DNA of 64,000 nt. Origin: Bimuria novae-zelandiae CBS 107.79 (lineage: Eukaryota > Ascomycota > Dothideomycetes > Pleosporales > Didymosphaeriaceae). Position numbers and translations under genes: made by a program. The notes under the pieces were generated by a model. It was not told where the DNA came from. It ran no database searches and saw only the letters and a list, made by a program, of their open reading frames with translations. The stretch lies in NCBI GenBank assembly GCA_010015655.1, contig ML976714.1, positions 24,829 through 88,828 on the forward strand, in the 5' to 3' direction. This document shows, piece after piece, positions 22,512 through 32,871 of the stretch (the stretch's first letter is position 1; each line of letters opens with the position of its first letter).

Positions 22512-23605
22512 ACCACTCGTCCTTCGATGGTGGTGAACGTGGGGATGTTGTTTCCGTTTCGCATTGAATTTGCTGTTACATTTTCACTAATGGTTGGGGA
22601 CGAAGACGAGCGAGTCGTTTGCATATGATACCACGTCCGGCCGTCGCCTCTTCCAAGCGAGCCTGAGGATCGGGGGGTTCAAGGGTGAGCGAGGAAGAGG
22701 TGGTTGCGGGTCGCGTAGGATTGGACGAAGAGACGGGCAAAATGGTTCTCTCCACTGTTTGGGTTTGGATTTGTATATTTTCGCGACTTGGTGTTTTCCT
22801 ACATCTAGCCAGATGGAAGCCAAGCTCTACCGGCACCGCTTACATATTTTCCTTTGTCGCACACTGAGGACTTGATGGCTTAGCAACGGCGTTGTGGCAG
22901 GTTTTGTTGTATGATTAGTTTTGGGGTAATTTAATGAGTGTCTTCTGAATTTTGTGCATTGCTTTTGACGTTGGTGACTTTGTATTGCTCCTTCGCATTG
23001 TGGTTGTTGGGGGTGGTGTATGATGGCCTATTTACGGCGGTGTTTGCTCTTTCGATTGTACTCTTCGTGGAGTCACGAGATAAGAGGTCGGAGTGATTGA
23101 TGCCTGCGTGACGCAGGTTGATCGTTTGCTCCTGGCGGAGTCGCGCCTGCCGCGTTTACTACCAATGCTTCGCACGATCGACTGGGCCCTGCGCGTTTAC
23201 ACTCTACGCCTACAGCACTGGTCTCTCTCTATTATTCCTTATCCTGCACCGGCCGAGCGCGCCTACCCAAGACCCCATCATCACGCGCGGGGCCTAGGTA
23301 TTACCTAGGTACTATATTGCGAACCTCCCAGTCCAGGCTGACTGTGGCTACACAAACATCTCTCCAAGCCTCCACGGTGGTGGATATCTTGTTTACGCGA
23401 ACGAACTACGAACGTACCTACCTGGACTACGACGCGACCTCTACGAGGACCCTGCTGCCTATCTGCAGCGAGCGAACCGAACGGGCGAACGAGTCGGCCA
23501 GTCACACACACCTAGCTACTGCACAAGTCCACCGACACACTACCCACACACATCTCCCTCGAAACCCCCACAACAAAACTCCCCAACGGCGGTCGATACG
23601 ATACC
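22512..23605. other. intergenic region after the LEA-like gene
   Basis: About 1.1 kb with no supported gene. A palindromic pair CCTAGGTA..TACCTAGGTA lies at about 23291-23310. Confidence 0.4.
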
Positions 23606-23830
23606 ATGGACGCGACACTCCAATGCCCCTTCCTCATGAGCACCACGCTCGACGCACTCCTCTGGCACGTCCTCCCCGGCTGGACGACGTGTGTGGATGA
23701 CGCCGGCGCGAGCAGTGTTGCGAACGGCGTGCTTTGGGCGGTGGAGTATGTGTGTTGGGGTGGAGTGCTGGTGGGGGCGGTGATGGGGGTGGAGAGGCTG
23801 GGGAAGTGGAGGGAGGGGGGGAGGGGGTGA
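23606..23830 (+). CDS. possible small hypothetical protein (74 aa)
   Basis: An ATG in good context (ATACCATGG) opens 74 codons. The product has several Cys and a hydrophobic Gly/Val-rich segment (about residues 42-60), and ends in a Gly/Arg-rich tail running into G-rich tandem repeats. No homologue is recognised. It could equally be chance. Confidence is low. Confidence 0.2.
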   Translation: MDATLQCPFLMSTTLDALLWHVLPGWTTCVDDAGASSVANGVLWAVEYVCWGGVLVGAVMGVERLGKWREGGRG

Positions 23831-23972
23831 ATGACTTTGTGCCTCTGCGGTGGTGATTTGAGGAGGGAAGGGGTGGTTGGTGCGTTGGCGGTGGGGGAGG
23901 GGGTGAATGACTTTGTGCCTCTGCGGTGGTGATTTGAGGAGGGAAGGGGTGGTTGGTGCGTTGGCGGTGGGG
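23821..23972 (+). repeat. two perfect 76-bp tandem copies
   Basis: Copies at 23821-23896 and 23897-23972 are identical, G-rich and purine-skewed, and followed by a 4-nt partial third copy. Identity implies a recent duplication. The first copy overlaps the end of the small ORF at 23606. Confidence 0.85.
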
Positions 23973-24805
23973 GAGGACATTGTGTTTTGAAACTATCTAT
24001 GGGGAATGGATTATACTGCTTTCTACCAAGCAATATCGACTGTACCGGACACTCAGAGCCCTAACTGTCAGATAACGCTCACAATTCATCTTGTTGGTGA
24101 CGAATCATTTACGTCTACGAAAATGCAGTGTAGAGGGTCCCTACCAAGCTACACAGCCGGCCGGCTCGTAAGCTGGAATCTCGACTGCCGCATTTACGAG
24201 GTATCCCGTCCTACTCTTATACTAACGATTTCTGATGACTAGCTTACCGGGCTTTTGTGCCGTGTTGGGTACTTGCAACCTGCTAGAGACGAGAGAAGCC
24301 CTTTTCTGGGTTCTCTGGGCCGGGTTGGTGCAGAGATTAAGCGTGGGGCTGAACACGTCGCGGGGGATTCTGGCATACATGTACATAAGCAAGTCTGGTG
24401 GTGTGGGAATGCGAGAGCATTTTCGTTGCTGTACATGAGCTACAAAAGATGGAAACTGCACGTAGGAGAGCACAAGATCTCGCCACACCCTTCTTACGCT
24501 GATGCTGCGATAGGTACTCGGTGGTTTTTAGACAACTTGAACGTCCCGATCAAAGTGATCAAGGTCCAGCGCTGGAAAATGGCACCCATATCGTCATGTC
24601 TGTCCAATGTGCACTCACAAGAATCCAGCTACCCAGCGCCGATACAATTCTCACGTGACGCCTTGATACACCCGGATCCCATGGCGTCCAACAGACATAT
24701 CCCGAATCCTCTCCCTCTCTAAAAGACAAAACCGCTGTCCTACCTAAAATTCCGGCCAGGAAAATCGCCATAGCGCCATGCTTCGAGGTCCCTCCAACAC
24801 CGCTC

Positions 24806-25438
24806 TCATCCCCTTAACAACCGTACACCGCCACCAAGCTTGCTGGCCCTCTCCATCTCCTCTTCAACTGCGCAGTAGGACTTGATTTCCCCTAGAGATA
24901 GAGAGACGATAGTCAGGTGAGGCGGTGAGCACCGGAGGTGCGAGGCAAGGCCAAGGGGGTCCAAAAAGGCAAGTAGTCCATCCCATCTCTACTCTGAGGT
25001 ATCAAACAAGGCGGGCCGAGGTAGTTTCCAATAAGGCTTAATCCCCCCTAGAAATGCGGGTCCGACGTGCAGTGCTCTCCTGGCGGCGATTTCCGTCACC
25101 CGCACATCGCGAAGGAACGCACCGGATACCACGCCCGGTACCGAACACCAGCATAGTCAATATCTAGGAGAAGCAACCCCACAGAGACGACCCGCAAATA
25201 CTCACCCGAGTCTGTGGGCGATGAATCGGTACCGGGCAAGAATCTCGGAAATTTTGGGAAGGTGTCTGGGTGGACAAGATATGGGACTCAATAGCGTGAT
25301 GGGAAGCTGCCTGGGATGCGCTCGCGAGTGCGAGAGAGGTTGATTACGTGAAATCGTCATTCGGTGATTGATCGTTAGTTGGACTGGAGTCGGGTACGCG
25401 AAGACTTGGGAATGCCGTAGCGGAGAGGTGGATGCCAT
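24806..25438 (-). CDS. speculative three-exon small protein (78 aa)
   Basis: On the minus strand the exons 25438-25348, 25265-25206 and 24891-24806 can be joined with matching phases (all phase 1) across GTAATC..CACCCAG (82 nt) and GTGAGT..CTCTAG (314 nt). The product would start MASTSPLRHSQVFAYPTP and end SYCAVEEEMERASKLGG plus seven residues. The last exon looks protein-like and helical. The 314-nt intron is long for this genome and no family is recognised, so this is only a candidate. Confidence 0.18.
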
Positions 25439-25928
25439 AGCGGGCTTTGGTGGAAAGATTATTAATGATAGTGGCGAGAATGTGTAGAGCGGAAAGCAAG
25501 AAGCCACACGTCTGTACCTGTTCAACCGCAATAATTCACAGCACAGTATGTAACCGGTCAAGGACAGTCCCTAGTGTACTCGCACGGGTGAAAAGGTTCG
25601 TAGATTCAGCTGATCACATGTAGGCGCTGTGCTGAGTTCATCAGGAGTGGTTCTAGGACGCCTTGTTCCAGGATGAATACGGACGTTAGGCGCCTGTGCA
25701 TCCTAGTCGGTATAGTTGCGACTCACGGTCCGCAAAGATTGTTTGCGAGAATAAGGAAACCTAGTAGTTGGCATGTGCTACTATACCTACCGCACCAAGT
25801 CCAGTCGCAAGTTTCAGTGCGACGTATCCTTCCATGTCAGCCAGTACGACATCCAATTTGCTGACAGGATAGTGCATAGAATTGACCGCCGCAAGGGGTA
25901 GGGGAAAAGGCGAATGGTAATCATACTA

Positions 25929-25965
25929 CAATGGGTGGAAAAAAGTGGACTATCGCTCACGTGAA
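25929..25965 (+). repeat. left 37-bp terminal inverted repeat
   Basis: Begins CAATGGGTGG and ends CTCACGTGAA. It is the exact reverse complement of 27672-27708 and is preceded by TA. Confidence 0.95.
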
Positions 25966-26087
25966 CTGCCAAGGCGCTAGTTATCTTATCAATAAGGGCA
26001 CTTGGTCCGTGCCTCAGCTCCAAACTGAACACCAGGACTCTATCACCACCTCGTATATAGCGATTTTTTTCGCCAACAACACCCATT

Positions 26088-27575
26088 ATGCCACCTCAAC
26101 GCACTAGCGGCCGCCCGAACGACTCTCGCAACCTTACAGAGGCTCAGAAAGGTGCTATCGTAGCCCTACGCAAGCTCTCGAACACTGAATACGCCTATAT
26201 CGCTGGCGCGATGGGTTTGAGCATCTCAACACCACAGAAAGTCTTCAAGAAGGTTGAAAAGGCTTGTGCGGAGGCCTCGCTTAACCCATCGCTTAACAAT
26301 TTGCTAACCAAAGTCCATGCTACCCGTATCAGTCCCCCTGGAGCTAAACCTAAGGTACGCAACGGCAGCAAGCTTAGTGCTTAAATACGCAACGCTATTA
26401 TATAATTTAGCACTTACGATATTGAAGAATCGACCCGCCACGTCCTCCAAGAGGTCGGGATTACAGTAAGCCGTCCTACACTAGTCAAAATTGCTCACGA
26501 GCACCGCGATCACGACCACACCTACGCTATTGTACGAGGTGTACGCCCAAAGAAGCCTGAGCTTGACGACGACGATATACGCAACCGAGAGCGCTACGTT
26601 GCCTGGATCCTTACCACACACAAGCGCTTTGCTCCTAAGCTTATATTTGTTTGCTACGACGAAACTAGCAAATCAATTGGACGCAGGAATCTTCGCGGAG
26701 GCAAGCGGTACGTTTAGAGGGCACGTGGCGCTCCAGCCAATAAATACGCCCTCCTGTATCGCCTACCCTCTTTCAGCCTTATAATCTGCGCTGCTACGTC
26801 TACCGATACTACCATTCGCAGTCCAAAACGCCCATGTTTAGTATGGGTGGCAGAAGAGGAGGAGGATCGCGAGGAGACACTTAAGCGCGTACGCAAAGCT
26901 AATAAGAGGGCTCGCAAATTAATTAATAATAAGAGGGCCCGTGCGGACGTTGCTAGCACCCAGGAGGAGCGCGCTCTTAGTGAGATTAATCGCAATATCC
27001 TTCACCGTAACAAGGCTGCTAAGGCTGCTAATCAAGCTACTGGCAAGAAGGGAGGAGCCCTCCAGGCTAGTTGCAAAAACCCTGTTACTCCTGATAAGTT
27101 CTTTAAATACAAGGACTTTGTATACAAAAGTGGGAAGGGCATGAACGGGATCTGGTACGCTGAACGGGTGCTTAAGGACGTTGTTTTTCCCTACTACGAA
27201 GCTGTACGCGCCAACAACCCCTGTGCTCAGGTGTTCTTAGTGCAAGATAACGTCTACCTCCATGGCCTAGGGCTCCGATATTGCGCACCCGAAATCGAAG
27301 AGAAGGACATACGCTTCGCTCCGCACTCCCCCAACTCACCCGATCTACACCCAATTGAGCGCTGTTTTAGCAGGCTTAAGGGTTTCCTAGAGGACTACGA
27401 AGTGAAGAGCGCGTCAAAACAAGCCAAAAACGATGCGGTGGCATTCGTACAATCTATTTAGCAGGAAGATAAGACGATAAGGCAATATATAGCTTATCAA
27501 CTCCATCCTAATCACTTTCGTGATGTGGCTAAAGCTTGTGAAAAAGCTGATTATAATAACAACTTTACGGCATAA
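26088..27575 (+). pseudogene. Tc1/mariner transposase with four RIP-type stops
   Basis: A single frame of 495 codons from ATG 26088 to TAA 27573-27575 has in-frame stops at 26382, 26403, 26715 and 27459 and no frameshift. Each stop is TAA or TAG where Gln or Trp would fit, consistent with C-to-T or G-to-A transitions. The N-terminus has a helix-turn-helix (LTEAQKGAIVALRKLSNTEYAYIAGAMG). The catalytic region has CYDE (first Asp), VQDNVYLHG (second Asp) and SPDLHPIER (final Glu), with 36 residues between the last two. A basic, Glu/Lys/Arg-rich insert lies before the second Asp. The core catalytic residues survive, so only the stops inactivate it. Confidence 0.88.
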
Positions 27576-27671
27576 TTTAAATACCTTTACATCTAGTATA
27601 TTGCTGCTTAAAAGCTACTTTGATGGTAAATTCACGATGTAGCTGAAATTTTCGGTGTTCAGCCAAGGAAT

Positions 27672-27708
27672 TTCACGTGAGCGATAGTCCACTTTTTTCC
27701 ACCCATTG
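27672..27708 (+). repeat. right 37-bp terminal inverted repeat
   Basis: Exact reverse complement of 25929-25965, followed by TA at 27709-27710. Confidence 0.95.
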
Positions 27709-27710
27709 TA

Positions 27711-30700
27711 GGCGGGGAAGTGTATACCAGGGGTAAGACCATGAGCGCCTTCATCCGTCTGCCGTAAGCGTGGGTTGACATGACAGGGGCCTTTGAATGG
27801 CCCAACCCGCGATTTATCGATAAAACGTAGGTCACTGACTCTTGGTCCTTGTCACGGCGGAACCGGCGGATGGTTCCCTCCAGTTAGTCGCGCTGTCTAT
27901 TTGCACCTCATACCTTGGCTGTCCAGCCTTTTAAAGCGCGACTACGCTGATAGAACAGGAATGCAACCAAGTCAATGACGTTTTATTAATGTGCAACCTA
28001 GGGAGCCATGAATGCATCGCCACTTCGGCCGCCGGCAAGGCAGAGCTGGCAGCGTGAGGTTGATTGCTGCATTGAACCTGAATAGGAAGGCGACATATGC
28101 AGCAGTATAACTCGGATTCACAAGGATGGATGGATGGAAAATTAGGCCTTGGTATCCTGGTGTCATACTGCTGATTTACAGTGAACGGCGATTGATCACG
28201 ACACCCGCCACTGGAAGACCGTCCGAGGCCAACCAAAGTCTGGTTCCTGGCCGTTGCTGCTGTATAGATAAAACGCGCGACAGTTGTACCTCCACCAAGG
28301 CAGGCTTGATCGCACGTGTGCCTAGGCAAAACACAGCAGCCGCGTGCAAGCATAGCGAGGGATCGGCCGGGAACTTGAGAAGTGAGGGGCGGCACGTAAG
28401 CGGGAAGACGTAACCTTAATTGGCGATTGCGATGAGCAATGGAAATTGATATGCTGCGATATAGGGCTGGGAGACAATTTTAGCCGGCCGCATCTTGTGC
28501 TCCCGAAAAGTTGGGATAATCTGCATGCCCAGGTAGAGCCGGGTCATGTGATGCGGTAAAACGAAGCATGGCTTGCTCAGTTACGCTGCATATACCGGTA
28601 AAACGGCCAAGATTAGACGCACGCCTCACTGGCGACGTGGGGCTGTCGGGATGTTCGGCGAGTCCGAGAGAGCTTCTTCCGAATCAAGTGTGTGTATACT
28701 GGCAGTTTGCCGGGGGGAATGTAGAGTTATTTGGTATGGAAGCCCACAATCTAACCGAAACTACCAAAATCTGGTAGACTGGAAGTGCGGTCTCTTGTGC
28801 TCGGATTCGTCGTGGGGGTGCAAACCACCTGTGAGGCGCCTTGCTCAACAGTTTTCGGGTCACAGGCGGGACGTGTTGCTGGATATGTAGCACGCAGTAA
28901 AACCTTGATGCACGAAGCGCGCGATGGGATCTGCAAGCGGACTTGCTTTTCAGGCGTCCGGAGACGGACCGGGCTGGGGAAAGGCCCCGAAGCTCTCCAC
29001 GCTGCTTGCTAAGCTGTGTGACTTTTACGAGACGGCCGAACCGTTGCCATGGGTACAACGCGCATAGAAGCGGTGGAAAGCGAGATGAAGCAAGTTCAAG
29101 ATGACCACGAGACCCGCGGGAGATACAGGCGGCTAGGAGGAAAGGATGTCCGGCTTAAGACGGGAGCGCAGCAGTTCAGGTGGAGTGGGGAATGATGTTG
29201 AGCGCAGGTACATGATCTGCACCCAAGGCCCGCTTGACCCTGCGCGCCCACAGTGGGAGACGCCCTGATGGACTGCGACTCACGTTCAAAAGCTCAAAAG
29301 CTGCATGGATAGAGGCTGACGTCGTATCTGCCTCTGAGACAGAGCCGAGACAGCAACTGAACCAATGACGCGAGCGACACGAGGGTAGCTAGCGAAGGCG
29401 CGATGGCAGAACAGGCAGCGCATCCAGAAGCCGTTGGGGCGTCTGTCTGGACGAGCGCACAGCAACGTGACAATGCGCCCGGGGCTGACGCATGATTGTG
29501 CGACTGTGACGAAGTGCGAAGGAGTCAGAAAGTTTGCCGTTGCCCAAAGACAATACGGAGGAGGAGGTGTTTCGGAAACAGCTGGAGATGTTTGGGCGCG
29601 GGAGGTGCGCGCCGCTATGCACCCGTCTCCGCTCCGCTCCAGCCCCAGGCGATCCAATTTCAGGCGGGTGCCCAATAGCAGCAGGCGCTGGGCGGCAAGG
29701 GCCGCGGACGGAAAATGCGCTGCATCACGTTGGCTACGCGCCCATAATTCGCAGCCGCGTGTGACTGTGATTTGGTGAATTATTTTGCAGGCGGCTCCGG
29801 GGACAAGACAAGGCGATGTGCGTGCCTTTGATCCGGTCTGATCCGGGGGGCTGGCTGCTGGCTGCTGGCTGCTGGCTGCTGGCTGCTGGCTGCTGGCTGC
29901 TGCGCAGAAGCGAAGACACACCGCCGCCTAGCGAACGTCATCGTCGAGCCAGCCGGGCGGCGACCAGCGGCGGATGCACGCGCGAGGCCGCCAGGCATTC
30001 CGGCGTCTGAGGAGCAGAAGAAGGCGACGCGAAGCACGATGCAGCACGCATACTTATCAGGTACATCGCAGTCAGCAGCGGGTGTCTCTGGGTAGAGGCG
30101 TCGGTATAATCCTCGCTGTGCTGTTGGTTTGGGTGAGGAAGGCGCGGGCCAAATGGCAGCGGCGGCCGGGAACCATTGGGCGCAGGATCCCTGCCACCTG
30201 CCACTCGCGAATAAGAAGGACACTGCGACTGCCCGCTCCTCGCCCAATAGTTCTCGTCCATCTCCTCCCATTCTGCCCTATCAAAGCGCGCTCGACGCCA
30301 GCATCACAGAACCGCGAGTCTGCACCACGGCAGTAACACTCGTGGCCTCCATACAGCGGGTGTCCATTCCCACTGTGCCTATAGTCGCTGCTCAGAGGCG
30401 CGCTCGCACTGCACTGCAGCGGAAGAGCCTGACCGTCCAGCCGCTGCCCGCCTCGGTAGGACACGAGCATATCACAGGCTCGCGCAACCTCACCACCAAA
30501 ACGTGACCGCCGTCGCCTGCGGACCACGCTTCGGTAAGGCTCCATGTCCCCACTGCATCGTATCGCACGCTGCACGCGCACCTACGCGCCAGAGCAGCGC
30601 CCGTAGCCGTCGCACATTTGTCGCTCTTGACGTCCGCCATCTCGCGATGCGCCGGCAGCAGCGCTTCTTCCCTCCCGGCTGCTGCGCGTCATGTTCTCGC

Positions 30701-31021
30701 TGCTAACATCGCGCGCAGGACGGGGCGCACACGGCTCGTTCGAGCATAGCGGCTTGCTTCGTGCCCACCCGCTTCCCGCTGCGGCGTCAGCTGCACCGCT
30801 GCTCTTTATACCCAAGCCGAGCACGGCAGCAGAATAGCAGCTATCTGCGAAAGCTCCCAGGCGTCAGCGTCACCACCGCTTACTTGCGCGCCCTCAGCGA
30901 CGTGGATTGCCCGCCCAGGTCAAAGTCGGTAAGTGCCCTCGCGGCCTGCATGAACCTGCATTGCCAGCGCATCACCCCTCCAATCGCCCGCCCGCCAACA
31001 CATGCCTCCCCTCGACCTCGC
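27711..31021. other. long gene-free region upstream of hapB
   Basis: About 3.3 kb with no ORF that shows a motif, plausible splicing or family resemblance. It becomes GC-rich from about 29 kb and contains a GGCTGCT heptamer array. Non-coding or untranslated leader transcripts cannot be judged from sequence alone. Confidence 0.4.
29853..29901 (+). repeat. seven tandem GGCTGCT heptamers
   Basis: Seven perfect 7-bp units in a row. Because 7 is not a multiple of 3, every frame reads through with a 21-nt cycle, producing spurious Gln/Pro/Ala/Ser ORFs on the minus strand. Confidence 0.9.
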
Positions 31022-31622
31022 CCAATTGCTCGACTCTCCTCCCTCTAGCCTAGCTAACAATTGCTCCCCCAGAAAGACCAATATTCCACCATAGTCCCCG
31101 ACTGGTGACCATCCGCAACGGTCCACTCTCCACACGGCACGGCCCTTTCAACTGCGGCGCCTTCAAGCATCCTCCAAGGAAACCTCTCTGCGCACCGCCT
31201 CACCCACTGCGGACCCAATCGCACCCATTGCGCCTCAATCTACGCGAGTCCCAAGATCCCAGATCTTCGCCTCACAAGCGTGGCCAATTGACAGCGCATC
31301 GAGCATCGCGCCTGCCGTGACATGACCCTAGCCGTCCGGTGCCTAGATAGACCAGTGCTCCCAATATCCCCAGTCAATCTGCAAACACGCGCGACAAGTC
31401 GAGCCAGCTTTTAATCGACTTGCGCACCGAGAACATCAGCCGCGACTCAGCTTCCAGGCACCTCCACTAAGCATTAGCCTCGACGACGGACACTTATTGG
31501 TCGCCCATTCATCCCGTCTCTGCTCCAGGCACCAACCAGTCGTCGCGACTTCCGATATAAGTCGCGTTTCTGCGCGTCTCGAGCCACCCCAGTCGCGACT
31601 TCCTCGCCGCAAGCGTCCCAAT
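31022..31622 (+). promoter_or_regulatory. cluster of seven CCAAT boxes upstream of hapB
   Basis: CCAAT pentamers lie on the plus strand at 31022, 31078, 31215, 31284, 31361 and 31618, and on the minus strand (ATTGG) at 31496. This is about seven in 600 bp, against roughly one expected from uniform base composition. The downstream gene encodes a CCAAT-binding subunit, and negative autoregulation of hapB has been reported in Aspergillus nidulans, so these may be autoregulatory sites. Binding is inferred only. Confidence 0.5.
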
Positions 31623-31782
31623 CACCTCGCGCACACTTCCGAAGCCTCATACAGAAGCCCGAGTCTGTGCCTGAGTGGCGCATCCGGGGTACTGCTCCAG
31701 GCTACGTCGTCTACAGTCGCGTACTTGAGTTTCTTTCCCTCAAGCCGAGATAGCGCCTCCACGACGAGACGACGCTGCAAAG

Positions 31783-32871
31783 ATGACAGACTACGCGCAG
31801 TATCAACAACCCCACCATGGGCACGCGGCTGCCCACATGCAAAATTACGCGGGAGCCCAGAATCCCGGCGCGGCAAATCCATCAATCGCGTCACCAACTC
31901 AGGGACAGATGCATTCATATCAACAGACCTCGCCCATCCTCCCGTCGCAAGGGTACCCGCAGCCTGGTGGTGCGAACCCACAGCACCAGCAAATGAATTA
32001 TCCACAAGGCTACATGCCGGGCATGCATCAACAGTATGGCATGTCACCGACCCAGGCGGCCGCCATGGCAACCGCAGCTGCAGCCGGCCCGGCGGGGTAC
32101 TACGATCCCAATCAAATGGGCCAAGGCCAACTTGCGCAAGATCCGCGAGCCTCTCCGCGCATGGGTGGAGGTCAAATCAAATCTGATGGCCGCGTCGGCG
32201 CTCCTCGTTCCCCAACCGCCGTCTCCAATGCCCTGGGTGCGGGAGGTATACCCTCTCAAGTTCAAATGAATCCACAACAGCAAGCTATCCAGCGACGGAT
32301 GAGCACGCAAATTCACAGCCCCGCAATGCAGCAACCTCAACCTGTCATGACCCATGCTGCAGCCAGGCCCTCGGTACCACCCATGGCTCAGCAAGCGCCT
32401 CAACAGCACCAACAGTCACCCGAACTTGTTGCTAGCGCGCAAGCAGAAGAGGCTCCTCTATACGTCAATGCGAAACAGTTCCACCGTATCTTGAAGCGAC
32501 GCCTTGCTCGCCAGAAACTTGAAGATGCTCTTAGGCTGACGTCCAAGGGACGCAAACCATACCTGCACGAGTCCAGGCACAATCACGCTATGAGACGTCC
32601 GCGTGGCCCTGGTGGCAGGTTCTTGACAGCTGAGGAGGTTGCTCAGATGGAGGCCAACAAGAGTGGTGGCCCTGATGGCGAGGATGGAAACAAGGAGAAC
32701 GCCAATGCGTCCATCAAGTCCACCGCATCCTCGGCAAACTCGGGCACGAAGCGAAAAGCCTCGTCTACGAACCTTAAAGGCACTTCGAATAAGAAGAAGG
32801 CTAATCGTCGGACGAGCACGAGTGAAGAAGACGAAGAAGAGGATGAGGATGACGCTGATGACGATGGTTGA
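31783..32871 (+). CDS. hapB: CCAAT-binding factor subunit HapB/HAP2 (NF-YA)
   Basis: The NF-YA-type subunit gives the heterotrimeric CCAAT-binding complex its DNA contact and, with HapX in fungi, controls iron, redox and secondary-metabolism genes. The frame is one exon of 362 residues. The N-terminus is Gln/Pro/Met-rich, a typical activation region. The conserved core lies at about residues 222-285: [24 protein letters not shown] is the subunit-association helix, and [23 protein letters not shown] is the DNA-binding segment. A basic nuclear-localisation-like stretch ([11 protein letters not shown]) and an acidic tail ([15 protein letters not shown]) follow. The start has the context AAAGATGAC; no upstream in-frame ATG is needed. 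Confidence 0.95.
   Translation: MTDYAQYQQPHHGHAAAHMQNYAGAQNPGAANPSIASPTQGQMHSYQQTSPILPSQGYPQPGGANPQHQQMNYPQGYMPGMHQQYGMSPTQAAAMATAAAAGPAGYYDPNQMGQGQLAQDPRASPRMGGGQIKSDGRVGAPRSPTAVSNALGAGGIPSQVQMNPQQQAIQRRMSTQIHSPAMQQPQPVMTHAAARPSVPPMAQQAPQQHQQSPELVASAQAEEAPLYVNAKQFHRILKRRLARQKLEDALRLTSKGRKPYLHESRHNHAMRRPRGPGGRFLTAEEVAQMEANKSGGPDGEDGNKENANASIKSTASSANSGTKRKASSTNLKGTSNKKKANRRTSTSEEDEEEDEDDADDDG

Larger units (their letters stand above)
25929..27708 (+). mobile_element. Tc1/mariner-type DNA transposon, complete but RIP-mutated
   Basis: The 1780-bp element is bounded by perfect 37-bp terminal inverted repeats (25929-25965 and 27672-27708), flanked on each side by TA (25927-25928 and 27709-27710), the expected target-site duplication. 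It contains one transposase frame with four stops. The intact TIRs and low mutation load mark it as much younger than the relic at 200-1320. An active relative elsewhere in the genome could in principle move it in trans. Confidence 0.92.

Noticed and set aside
29286..30581. Minus-strand ORFs of 160-210 codons over the heptamer array
   Set aside because: Their composition is set by the GGCTGCT repeat and they overlap each other in several frames with no supporting motif.
31497..32186. 229-codon plus-strand ORF overlapping the hapB start
   Set aside because: It is a frame-shadow over the hapB leader and coding region with no recognisable domain.
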